Below, piece by piece: positions 17,178 through 24,920 of a stretch of 64,000 nt of DNA. Numbering within the stretch: position 1 is the stretch's first letter; each line of letters opens with the position of its first letter. A model generated the notes under the pieces. That model did no database searches. It was not told where the DNA came from and saw nothing but the letters and a program-made list of their open reading frames with translations. Origin of the DNA: an uncultured Oscillospiraceae bacterium (GTDB taxonomy: Bacteria > Bacillota > Clostridia > Oscillospirales > Ruminococcaceae); assembly GCA_934526065.1 (NCBI GenBank), contig CAKSZX010000006.1, positions 62,001-126,000 of the forward strand, in the 5' to 3' direction. The translations under genes were made by a program, and so were the position numbers.

Positions 17178-19235
17178 ATGACTGAGCTTGAAAAAATTAC
17201 GGAAAAACTGTGGGATATGTATATAGGCAGGAAGGATGATATAACAGAACTGCTGGAATATTACGACGATAATATTACGGTTATAGGCACCGGAGAGTGG
17301 GAATATTGCCGCAACAAGGCAGAGTACGCCGAATATTTAAAAAATGAACGCATAAAGAGAGACCAATCGGTTTATTACAAGGAATATTTTTCATGCCGTG
17401 AGAAGAAAATCAACGAAAAGTCCTCCGCCGTTTACGGCCGTCTTATACTGTGCAACAAAGACGATAAAAACATAAGGATGTATATCCGTTTTACACATTT
17501 ATATGAATTAGAAAACGGCAAGCCGAGGGTGGTGCTTATTCATAAATCCTGCCCTAACAAAGAACAGCTTGCCGGAGAAGTAGTGCCTCACAGCTTGAGT
17601 AAAAAATTAGGAGAAGCAAGTGAAAAGTATGATAATTTGCAAAAAATCGTCATGACAGATAACGAGATAATCGCAAACTTGGGCTACGGCCTTTGGAGAA
17701 TAGAAATTCCCGCCGACGGTGAACCGCAGATGTTTGTATCACCTTACTTAAAGAAAATGCTTGTGGTCGAGGATAAAAATTTTTTCCCGGAAGAGATGTA
17801 TAAATACTGGCGTGCCCATATTTTAGAGGAAAATGTTCAGTTTATGGGCAAAACCGGCAAAGTTGAAGTTGGGGATACTTTTGAAATACTTTATAAGTGG
17901 GACAACCCGGAAATCGGTATGCAGTATATAAGATGCGGCGGTATGGTTAATGCCGTTGACAGCTGGCGAAAATTTTTAAGGGGTTATTTGGGTGATGTAA
18001 CAAAGCAAACTGTGGAAACATTGGAAATCCAAAGAGACCTAAAACAGGCAAAGGAAGAGGCAGAAAGGGCAAACGCCGCAAAATCAAGCTTTATTTCAAG
18101 AATATCCCACGATATGCGCACCCCTCTAAACGGAATTATCGGCACATTGGAAATTGAGGATCACAATTCGGACAATGTGGAATTACTTAAAGAATTGCGA
18201 GCCAAGCAGAGAGTGGCGGCAGGGCATCTTTCGTCTTTGATAAACGACGTGCTGGATTTAAGCAAGTTAGAGGACGAAAAATCCGAGCTTAGCAGGGAAG
18301 TTTTCAGTATGCCCGATTTGATGAAAGATGTTTACACCATGGCCGGCTTGAAAGCCGGGGAGTTTGGCATAACATTAAACGGTAAATCCATTGCCGATAT
18401 GAGAACACCTTATGTTTACGGTTCGCCTTTGCATCTGCGACAGGTGCTTTTGAATATTTTGGGCAACTGTGTAAAATACAACAAGCCAAGCGGCAGCATT
18501 ACATGTGATGTTCGGCAAATTGCGGACAAAGACGGTAAGGCAGTTTATCGCTGGGTCATCAGCGATACCGGCATAGGCATGAGCCGGGACTTTTTAAAGC
18601 ATATTTTTGAGCCTTTTGCCCAGGAACACAGCAACGCAAGAACGGTGTTTAAAGGCACCGGACTGGGTATGGCCATTGTAAAAAGTTTAGTTGACAAAAT
18701 GGGCGGTACCATGGAAGTAAGCAGCCGAGAGGGGGAAGGCAGTGAATTTACAATTACAATTCCATTTGACCCGGCACAGGAAAAGGACTATACCTCGGTA
18801 ATGGAGTCCACGGCGGTTACAGATATTCACGGAGTTAAAGTTTTGCTTGCCGAGGACAACGATTTAAACAGAGAAGTTGCCGCAACCCTTTTGAAAGAGC
18901 AGGGGGCAATTATCCGGGAGGCTACAAACGGCGAAGAAGTTTTAAATATGGTAAAAGACAGCCGGCCCGGCACCTATGATGTTGTTTTGATGGATATTAT
19001 GATGCCGAAAATGGACGGTATAACCGCCACAAAGAAAATAAGGGAACTTGACAGAGCCGACGCAAAGACTTTGCCTATAATAGCCCTTTCCGCAAATGCA
19101 TTTGCAGAGGATATTCGCAAAACAAAGGCTGCGGGAATGAACCGGCATCTATCCAAACCTATTAAGATTAAAGAGCTTGTGGTGGAGATTTCAAAATGCG
19201 TTTTCCGGGATAAAAATGCCCAGGAAAAAGAATAA
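17178..19235 (+). CDS. Hybrid sensor histidine kinase/response regulator with N-terminal NTF2/SnoaL-like domain
   Basis: A 685-residue soluble protein without membrane segments. Residues 1 to about 140 resemble an NTF2/SnoaL-like sensory fold, and residues 160-290 look like a PAS domain. A short coiled coil leads into HisKA with the H-box SHDMRTPLNG (H311). The ATPase domain has the N-box (NILGNCVKYN), G1 DTGIGMS and G2 GTGLGM. A receiver domain (about 550-675) has phospho-acceptor D606 in VLMDIMMPKMDG and a late lysine in HLSKPI. No output domain is present, so signal probably passes through a separate phosphotransfer partner. It is preceded by 290 non-coding bases with TATAAT at 17052, and is probably monocistronic. 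The signal is unknown. Confidence 0.88.
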   Translation: MTELEKITEKLWDMYIGRKDDITELLEYYDDNITVIGTGEWEYCRNKAEYAEYLKNERIKRDQSVYYKEYFSCREKKINEKSSAVYGRLILCNKDDKNIRMYIRFTHLYELENGKPRVVLIHKSCPNKEQLAGEVVPHSLSKKLGEASEKYDNLQKIVMTDNEIIANLGYGLWRIEIPADGEPQMFVSPYLKKMLVVEDKNFFPEEMYKYWRAHILEENVQFMGKTGKVEVGDTFEILYKWDNPEIGMQYIRCGGMVNAVDSWRKFLRGYLGDVTKQTVETLEIQRDLKQAKEEAERANAAKSSFISRISHDMRTPLNGIIGTLEIEDHNSDNVELLKELRAKQRVAAGHLSSLINDVLDLSKLEDEKSELSREVFSMPDLMKDVYTMAGLKAGEFGITLNGKSIADMRTPYVYGSPLHLRQVLLNILGNCVKYNKPSGSITCDVRQIADKDGKAVYRWVISDTGIGMSRDFLKHIFEPFAQEHSNARTVFKGTGLGMAIVKSLVDKMGGTMEVSSREGEGSEFTITIPFDPAQEKDYTSVMESTAVTDIHGVKVLLAEDNDLNREVAATLLKEQGAIIREATNGEEVLNMVKDSRPGTYDVVLMDIMMPKMDGITATKKIRELDRADAKTLPIIALSANAFAEDIRKTKAAGMNRHLSKPIKIKELVVEISKCVFRDKNAQEKE

Positions 19236-19367
19236 ATCGGACTGCTAATACATAATTATTAGTCATAATCTACAATTAAGATACAAAAATATTGTCATTT
19301 GCCTTTGTTGACACCGGGTAAATATAGTTATACAATTATTATATTGATTAAATTAGGAGCTTTTAAA

Positions 19368-20264
19368 ATGAAAATACTTGATTTCGGTTCACTTAATATA
19401 GACCGTGTTTATGCCATGGATCACTTTGTAACACCGGGGGAGACCATATCTTCTTCATCTCTCAATGTGGGATGCGGCGGCAAAGGCTTAAACCAGGCCA
19501 TAGCCTGTAAAAAAGCCGGCAGTGAAGTTTATATGGCAGGTAAAATAGGTTCTGACGGCATGGCATTGCTGCGGAAGCTTAAAGAATTCGGCGTAGATAC
19601 CGATTATGTGCGGATTCGGGAAAACGAATTTTCCGGCCACGCAATTATTCAGGTGGATAAAAGCGGACAAAATAACATAATTTTGTACGGCGGCACAAAC
19701 CGCACCATAGATAAAAATTATGTTGATACCGTTTTTGAAAAATTCGGCAAAGGGGATATTCTCCTTTTGCAAAACGAAATTTCCTGCCTTGATTACATAA
19801 TCGAAAAAGGCCGGGAAAAGGGCATGACAGTTGTTTTAAATCCAAGCCCTATGGACGAAAAACTTTTGCGGTGCGATTTGTCAAAGGTTTCTATATTCAT
19901 TATGAACGAAGTCGAGGCAAAGGCAATTTGTGGTTTTGACAGCGCCGAGAAAGCCATTGAAGTTTTGCATAAAAAATATCCCAATTCGAAAATCGTAATC
20001 ACATTGGGCGGGGACGGCTCGGTCTATTTTGACGGCGCAAAAATATATCGTCGGGGTATTTACAAAGTAAATGCCGTTGACACAACCGCCGCCGGAGATA
20101 CCTTTACAGGCTATTTCTTAAACGGAATTTTAACCGGAATGTACCCGGAAGAAATTTTAAAAATGTCTGCCAAGGCAAGCGCAATGGCGGTTTCAAAACA
20201 CGGTGCTGCGGACAGTATTCCTTTAAAAGAAGAAGTTTTGGCACGGCAGCTTGAAATGGCGTAA
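19368..20264 (+). CDS. PfkB family ribokinase-type sugar kinase
   Basis: A 298-residue PfkB-family kinase. The N-terminal signature is GCGGKGLNQAIACKKAG and the C-terminal one is VDTTAAGDTFTGYF with catalytic base D244. The GGKG-x-NQA motif and two-Thr DTTAAGD are most like ribokinase, which phosphorylates D-ribose at O5. ATG 19368 follows TTAGGAGC with correct spacing; an upstream in-frame ATG at 19299 lacks a ribosome site. No ribose transporter lies next to it. Free ribose from the nucleoside hydrolase and phosphorylases elsewhere in the window would be a plausible substrate source, which is inference. Confidence 0.82.
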   Translation: MKILDFGSLNIDRVYAMDHFVTPGETISSSSLNVGCGGKGLNQAIACKKAGSEVYMAGKIGSDGMALLRKLKEFGVDTDYVRIRENEFSGHAIIQVDKSGQNNIILYGGTNRTIDKNYVDTVFEKFGKGDILLLQNEISCLDYIIEKGREKGMTVVLNPSPMDEKLLRCDLSKVSIFIMNEVEAKAICGFDSAEKAIEVLHKKYPNSKIVITLGGDGSVYFDGAKIYRRGIYKVNAVDTTAAGDTFTGYFLNGILTGMYPEEILKMSAKASAMAVSKHGAADSIPLKEEVLARQLEMA

Positions 20265-20298
20265 AAGCTGTTTTATAGGCTTTGGCAATAAAAAAGTG

Positions 20299-20327
20299 TT
20301 GACAAAAATATTGCTTTGTTATATAAT
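20299..20327 (+). promoter_or_regulatory. Consensus sigma-A promoter of the CAU tRNA gene
   Basis: TTGACA (20299-20304), a 17-base spacer and TATAAT (20322-20327), 18 bases before the tRNA 5' end. It is fully consensus, as expected for a stable RNA gene. Confidence 0.93.
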
Positions 20328-20345
20328 GATTTAGCAATATTTAAC

Positions 20346-20422
20346 GGACCTTTAGCTCAGTTGGTTAGAGCATCCGGCTCATAACCGGACGGTCCACAGT
20401 TCGAGTCTGTGAAGGTCCACCA
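20346..20422 (+). tRNA. tRNA with CAT anticodon, probably tRNA-Ile2 (lysidine) rather than elongator Met
   Basis: A 77-base tRNA with encoded CCA. The acceptor GGACCTT pairs with AAGGTCC. The anticodon loop is CTCATAA and the T-loop is GTTCGAG. Base pairs C4-G69 and C5-G68 together with A37-A38 are features used by TilS to recognise tRNA-Ile2, which reads AUA after lysidine modification. An elongator Met identity cannot be fully excluded by eye. It has its own perfect promoter and terminator. Confidence 0.9.
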
Positions 20423-20428
20423 TTGCAA

Positions 20429-20457
20429 ACCGCAAAGAGTATCTTTGCGGTTTTTTG
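20429..20457 (+). terminator. Terminator after the CAU tRNA
   Basis: ACCGCAAAGA and TCTTTGCGGT form the stem, followed by TTTTTGTTTT. Confidence 0.9.
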
Positions 20458-20483
20458 TTTTGTTTGACTTTCAAGGGTTTGTG

Positions 20484-20558
20484 ACTGAAATTTGATGTAA
20501 ACAGGTTGTCTGTGTGTAAACCCGGTGTTTGCATAGGCGTTTGATGAACGCCCCTACG
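20484..20558 (-). repeat. Type-A REP-like element, isolated copy in reverse orientation
   Basis: The reverse complement reads CGTAGGGGCGTTCATCAAAC then GCCTATGC, then a flank with AACCTGTTTACATCAAATTTC. This matches the type-A elements and flanks at 38792 and 39490, about 18 kb away. It sits in the 470-base gap before the lysozyme gene; the rest of that gap is AT-rich and holds no gene I can support. Confidence 0.8.
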
Positions 20559-20927
20559 GTTTGATTTTACAAGTATATTTGTTCATAACAAAAAGTTAAT
20601 ATAAACAATTTGCTTTAACAATCCTTTTGTCACCCAGAGTGCGACATTTCTGTTTTTAAAAATTTATCTATTGAAAATTTTAATTCCTTGGGACGCAATT
20701 TAAAGAAATTATTGTTAAAAGCCAAAGGCGGAATGTAACGGATAATAGGTTACAAATTCTATAATCTGTAACCTTAAAAATTAAAATTTGATTAAATTTC
20801 CATAATTTGCCTGGGGTTTGGTTGTAAATTTCACACTTTGCTATGGCAAAAAGGCAAAAAATGTTGTACAATGTTGTTATACGCAATCAGCGTACAGGGT
20901 TTATGGTATGTTTTAAGGAGATTTAAG

Positions 20928-22853
20928 GTGAAAATTTCTTTTCAGTCTATTGCAGATAAAATTAAAAATTTTAACAGAAATCAAAAAATAGCCGCAGGTG
21001 TTTTGACGGTTGCCATAGGGGCAGGGGTTATAACCTCTGTTGTCACGGTGTCAAAATATGCTTCGGCAAACGGAGAGCCGATAAGTTTTTCCGAACTCTC
21101 CTCGTTTTCTTCATATATATCCTCAATGGTTTCTTCTGCCTCATCGGAAGATTCTTCAAGCGAGAGCAAAAAGGATATAAAGATAACCCTTAGGCCGTCT
21201 TCCGTTGAGGAGGATTTGGAAGTTCAAATCGTGGACGAAAAGGGCGAACTTGTTACAAATGATAAGTTTATTCTTACCGTAAAGGGTAAAAATGTAGGCT
21301 ACAACAAGGACTGGACGGTTGGCGACGGCTTTTTGAAGTTGACAAAACTCAAGGCCGGTAACTACACGGTAAGCATTCGGGATAAGGACGGCTACATCAT
21401 GCCGGAACCTATCGAGTGCAAAGTTGCCGAAAAAGTTAAGTATGTGAAAATGGATGTAAGCGACAAATTGGTTGACGACAGCAAGGTTAACTCGGCAAAA
21501 GAGGACGCCGGCTACGGCGCAACTGAGGCAAAGCCTACACCGGCACCGGTAACCGACACGGTTGAATATGTGGAAACAGGCAAAAAAGAAGTCGAAAAAG
21601 ATGTTGAAGTAATTAAATACAAGCCGGTTGTTGTGGAGGACGGAACCATAAAGAACAAAAACACCGGCGAGTCAACAAAGTATCACCCTATTTTGGACAG
21701 CGAGGGATACATAACAGGCGCATATTATATAGAGCGTGTACCGAAAACACGGAGCCAGGCTTTAAATATGTTTTGGCTTAGAGTGTATGCGGAAGAGCCG
21801 GTCTCTACGCCGGAGCAGGCCTCCACACCGGAGCAGGCCTCTACACCGGAGCAGCCCTCTACGCCGGAGCAGCCCTCTACGCCGGAGCAGCCCTCTACGC
21901 CGGAGCAGCCCTCTACGCCAGAGCAGCCCTCTACGTCGGAATCGACACCTGCGCCACGGCCTGATCCTGCTCCTGATCCTGCACCTACACCAACTCCGGA
22001 ATATGAGGATAAGCGTGTAGATGTAAATATCTTTGATTCTAACGGCAATCTTATCAGCGAGTATTCCTATTTCGATCTTACCGAAGTTAAGACAACCAAA
22101 AAGGAAAAGGTTACAATCCTTACAGGCTGGCAGAATATTGACGGCAGCAGATATTACTACGATAAAAACGGCGACAAGGTTATAGGTTCACAGGTTATAC
22201 AGGGCACCGCATATCTTTTTGACTCCAACGGCAAGCTTGATACCGGCGTGGGCAAGGGTATAGATGTGTCAAAGTATCAGGGTAATATCGACTGGAACAA
22301 GGTAAGGGACGACGGCATAGAATTTGTAATTATCCGTGCAGGCTACCGTGGCTACGGCTCCGGCGTTTTGGTTGAAGATCCTAAGTTCAGGCAAAACATT
22401 CAAGGGGCAACCGCCGCAGGCTTAAAGGTGGGTGTTTACTTCTTCTCACAGGCCATTACAACCGAGGAGGCAGTTGAGGAAGCTTCCCTTTGTTTGCAGG
22501 CCGTAAGTGGTTACAATTTGGCTTATCCGATATTTATTGACTCTGAATACTCCACATCACGGCGTGACGGCAGAGCAGACGGTTTAAGCCAGGAACACCG
22601 TACAAAGATAGCCCAGGCTTTCTGTCAGACGGTACAGAACAGCGGTTACAAGGCCGGTGTTTATGCATCTAAAACATGGTTCTACGGTCAGCTTAATTAC
22701 TCCGCTTTGTCAAGCTATCATATTTGGATGGCTCATTTTGCACAGCGGACAGACTTCGCTTACAGATATGATATTTGGCAGTATACAAGCAAAGGTTCCG
22801 TAAACGGAATAAACACCGCAGTTGATATGAACTACAGATATCGCTCATATTAA
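20928..22853 (+). CDS. GH25 lysozyme-like cell-wall hydrolase with Pro-rich repeat linker
   Basis: A 641-residue protein. GTG 20928 follows AAGGAG with 7-base spacing, so the longer in-frame ATG start at 20838 is unlikely. An N-terminal membrane anchor (about 21-43) precedes a Ser-rich stretch. A prealbumin-like beta domain follows (about 85-185), then a linker with seven STPEQ(A/P) units (18-base DNA repeats, 21804-21929). Next is a cell-wall-binding-repeat-like segment (GWQNIDGSRYYYDKNGDK). The GH25 muramidase domain runs from about 441 to the end, with D446 in GIDVSKYQ and the catalytic pair D538/E540 in FIDSEY. It probably remodels or attacks peptidoglycan outside the cell. It ends at a terminator at 22883. 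Confidence 0.9.
   Translation: MKISFQSIADKIKNFNRNQKIAAGVLTVAIGAGVITSVVTVSKYASANGEPISFSELSSFSSYISSMVSSASSEDSSSESKKDIKITLRPSSVEEDLEVQIVDEKGELVTNDKFILTVKGKNVGYNKDWTVGDGFLKLTKLKAGNYTVSIRDKDGYIMPEPIECKVAEKVKYVKMDVSDKLVDDSKVNSAKEDAGYGATEAKPTPAPVTDTVEYVETGKKEVEKDVEVIKYKPVVVEDGTIKNKNTGESTKYHPILDSEGYITGAYYIERVPKTRSQALNMFWLRVYAEEPVSTPEQASTPEQASTPEQPSTPEQPSTPEQPSTPEQPSTPEQPSTSESTPAPRPDPAPDPAPTPTPEYEDKRVDVNIFDSNGNLISEYSYFDLTEVKTTKKEKVTILTGWQNIDGSRYYYDKNGDKVIGSQVIQGTAYLFDSNGKLDTGVGKGIDVSKYQGNIDWNKVRDDGIEFVIIRAGYRGYGSGVLVEDPKFRQNIQGATAAGLKVGVYFFSQAITTEEAVEEASLCLQAVSGYNLAYPIFIDSEYSTSRRDGRADGLSQEHRTKIAQAFCQTVQNSGYKAGVYASKTWFYGQLNYSALSSYHIWMAHFAQRTDFAYRYDIWQYTSKGSVNGINTAVDMNYRYRSY
21804..21929. repeat. In-frame tandem repeat, seven 18-base units
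   Basis: Units read TCTACGCCGGAGCAG plus GCC or CCC and encode STPEQA or STPEQP inside the GH25 gene. Near-identical units suggest recent expansion or copy-number variability of the wall-spanning linker. Confidence 0.9.
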
Positions 22854-22882
22854 AATCGCAAAATTTTGTGCAAAAACACAAT

Positions 22883-22913
22883 CGAGGCAGGCTTTTTTGA
22901 GCCTGCCTTTTCA
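22883..22913 (+). terminator. Terminator after the GH25 gene
   Basis: GAGGCAGGC pairs with GCCTGCCTTT's complement around a TTTTTTGA loop, then TTTTC. Confidence 0.85.
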
Positions 22914-23000
22914 TATATTATGCCAATAGTATATAAAATATATCTGTGTTATTATATTAACAGGCGCAAAAGCGCCGAAATTTTATATTGAGGTGAAATT

Positions 23001-24386
23001 ATGTCTGAACAGACGAAAAAAGACAGAGATTTTTCCAAAATGGTAATGGGCATTGCACTGCCCATTATGGTTCAGAACGGCATAACCAGCTTTGTAAATT
23101 TGCTTGACAACCTTATGGTTGGTCAGGTGGGTACAATGCAGATGTCTGCCGTATCTATTGTTAACCAGCTTTTTTTCATTTTTAATCTCACCGTAACAGG
23201 AAGCCTTGCGGGAGCGGGCATCTACACATCACAGTTCTTCGGCAAAAAAGATACCGAGGGCGTACAACAAACCGTAAGGTTTAAAATTTATATTGCAACA
23301 GCCGTTTTGCTTATTGCAATGGTAGCCTTTACAGGCTTTGGACCGCAGCTTATCGGGCTGTACTTGGCAGAGGGTGACTCTCGGGGCCGGGTAAGCCAAA
23401 CTTTGGGCTATGCTTTGGATTACCTGCACATTTTGATGATCGGTTTTATACCCTTTGCCTATTCCGGCATTTTATCGTCAACTCTCCGTGAGTGCGGTCA
23501 TACTCCGTTGCCTATGAAAGCCGGCGTTGCGGCAATTTTGACAAACCTTGTTTTTAACTGGTTGCTTATTTTCGGTCACCTGGGTATGCCACGGCTCGGC
23601 GTAAACGGTGCGGCTATTGCAACGGTTATTTCAAGATTTGTGGAATTTTTTGTAATGTTTATCAGCGTTAAACTGAACAAAGAAAAATATTTCTATTTCA
23701 ACGGTCTGTTTAGCAGCTTTAAAATCAAGCCTAATTTGGCAAAACAAATTACACTTAAAGGCATACCTCTTCTGATGAATGACAGTTTATGGGGCACCGG
23801 CACATCAATGGTCGTTGCGGCATACGCTTCAAGGGGATTGCATGTTGTTGCGGCATACAACATATCAAATACTGTGGGCAATTTCTTTAACAGCGTGTTC
23901 TTGGCAATGGGCATTTCCGCATCTATTATTATAGGCCACGAACTGGGGGCGGACAGGAAAGAGCAGGCTTATGATTATGCAACACGCCTGCTTAAAATCA
24001 GCGTTAAGGTCTGTTTGGAATTGGCAGTGTTTATAGCGGCAACATCGCTGTTTGTGCCGAATTTGTACAACACCGAGCCGGAAGTAAAGTCCTTGGCGGC
24101 ACAGTTTATAATTGTCTATGCATTTTACAGCACAATTCAGGGTTACATATTCGTCAGCTACAACACATTGCGCTCCGGCGGTAAAACATTTATCACATTC
24201 CTGTTTGACTCCGGCTTTGTGTGCTGTGTGACTTTGCCGGTGGCATACTGCCTTACACATTTTACAACACTGCCTATTTTAACATGCTACATTCTTGTAT
24301 GCTGTGTTGACCTTATAAAGGTTGTTTTAGGCACCGTGCTTATAAGAAAAAAGATTTGGGTCGTGAATATGGTTTCCGACCGGTAA
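23001..24386 (+). CDS. MATE family efflux transporter
   Basis: A 461-residue, 12-segment membrane protein of the MatE family (PF01554; NorM/DinF-like). The first half has NGITSFVNLLDNLMVGQVG, matching the MATE TM1-TM2 signature. The second half repeats the pattern with PLLMNDSLWGTG. It would use a sodium or proton gradient to expel cationic drugs or metabolites. ATG 23001 follows TTGAGGTG. It stands alone between two terminators, with no adjacent regulator, so the substrate is unknown. Confidence 0.92.
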   Translation: MSEQTKKDRDFSKMVMGIALPIMVQNGITSFVNLLDNLMVGQVGTMQMSAVSIVNQLFFIFNLTVTGSLAGAGIYTSQFFGKKDTEGVQQTVRFKIYIATAVLLIAMVAFTGFGPQLIGLYLAEGDSRGRVSQTLGYALDYLHILMIGFIPFAYSGILSSTLRECGHTPLPMKAGVAAILTNLVFNWLLIFGHLGMPRLGVNGAAIATVISRFVEFFVMFISVKLNKEKYFYFNGLFSSFKIKPNLAKQITLKGIPLLMNDSLWGTGTSMVVAAYASRGLHVVAAYNISNTVGNFFNSVFLAMGISASIIIGHELGADRKEQAYDYATRLLKISVKVCLELAVFIAATSLFVPNLYNTEPEVKSLAAQFIIVYAFYSTIQGYIFVSYNTLRSGGKTFITFLFDSGFVCCVTLPVAYCLTHFTTLPILTCYILVCCVDLIKVVLGTVLIRKKIWVVNMVSDR

Positions 24387-24390
24387 TGGG

Positions 24391-24415
24391 AAAGCGGCTT
24401 GAAAAAGCCGCTTTT
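24391..24415 (+). terminator. Terminator after the MATE gene
   Basis: AAAGCGGCTT pairs with AAGCCGCTTT around GAAA; the T-tail is short (TTTTGTCG). Confidence 0.7.
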
Positions 24416-24479
24416 GTCGTCTTGATATTTACACATATTTTTGATAGAATACATCTGTATATCAAGGAGGTATGGGCAA

Positions 24480-24689
24480 ATGGACGCTATGGTAAAAAGA
24501 ATAAATGAATTATACAAAAAAAGCAAGGCAGAGGGATTGACCGAGGAAGAAAAACACGAACAGGCAAAGCTGAGACGGGAATATGTAAAAGGTTTCCGCA
24601 AGGACCTTATCAGCCAGCTTAACAACGTTACTTTAAAAAACCCCGACGGCAGCCTTACACACCTGCGGGATAAGGGTATAAAAGAATAA
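24480..24689 (+). CDS. ynzC: DUF896 (YnzC/YneA-operon-like) small cytoplasmic protein
   Basis: A 69-residue, highly charged helical protein. RINELYKKSKAEGLTEEEK followed by LRREYVKGFRKDL is the DUF896 (PF05979) signature. Homologues in Bacillus (YnzC) are small two-helix proteins without settled function, some linked to SOS-regulated genes. ATG 24480 lies 9 bases after AAGGAGG; an alternative ATG three codons in (24489) is possible. It sits alone between terminators. Confidence 0.88.
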   Translation: MDAMVKRINELYKKSKAEGLTEEEKHEQAKLRREYVKGFRKDLISQLNNVTLKNPDGSLTHLRDKGIKE

Positions 24690-24713
24690 GCGCAAAGTTT
24701 ATGTTTAAAATCC

Positions 24714-24740
24714 GAGAGAGCCGAAAGGCTCTCTTTTTTT
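24714..24740 (+). terminator. Terminator after ynzC
   Basis: GAGAGAGCC and GGCTCTCTTT form the stem around GAAA, followed by a T-run. Confidence 0.85.
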
Positions 24741-24920
24741 GGTGCTCATATGTTAAAGGATATTAAAAATTATCTTGATTTTGCCAAAGTATTACTACTA
24801 AATTGCACAAAAATACCACTCTCAATTTATGTGATATATAGAAAATACAATATGTATATTGAAATGAAACCGGACAAAAAATATAATATTTATAATAATT
24901 TTAATTTTAGGGAGGCAATT

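Noticed and set aside
21787..22020. Arg/Ser-rich open frame within the lysozyme gene
   Set aside because: Out-of-frame reading of the STPEQ repeat.
24750..24920. N-terminal extension of the GH3 protein
   Set aside because: The upstream ATG has no ribosome site and encodes AT-rich, Lys/Tyr/Asn-rich sequence unlike the family, whereas GGGAGG precedes ATG 24921.
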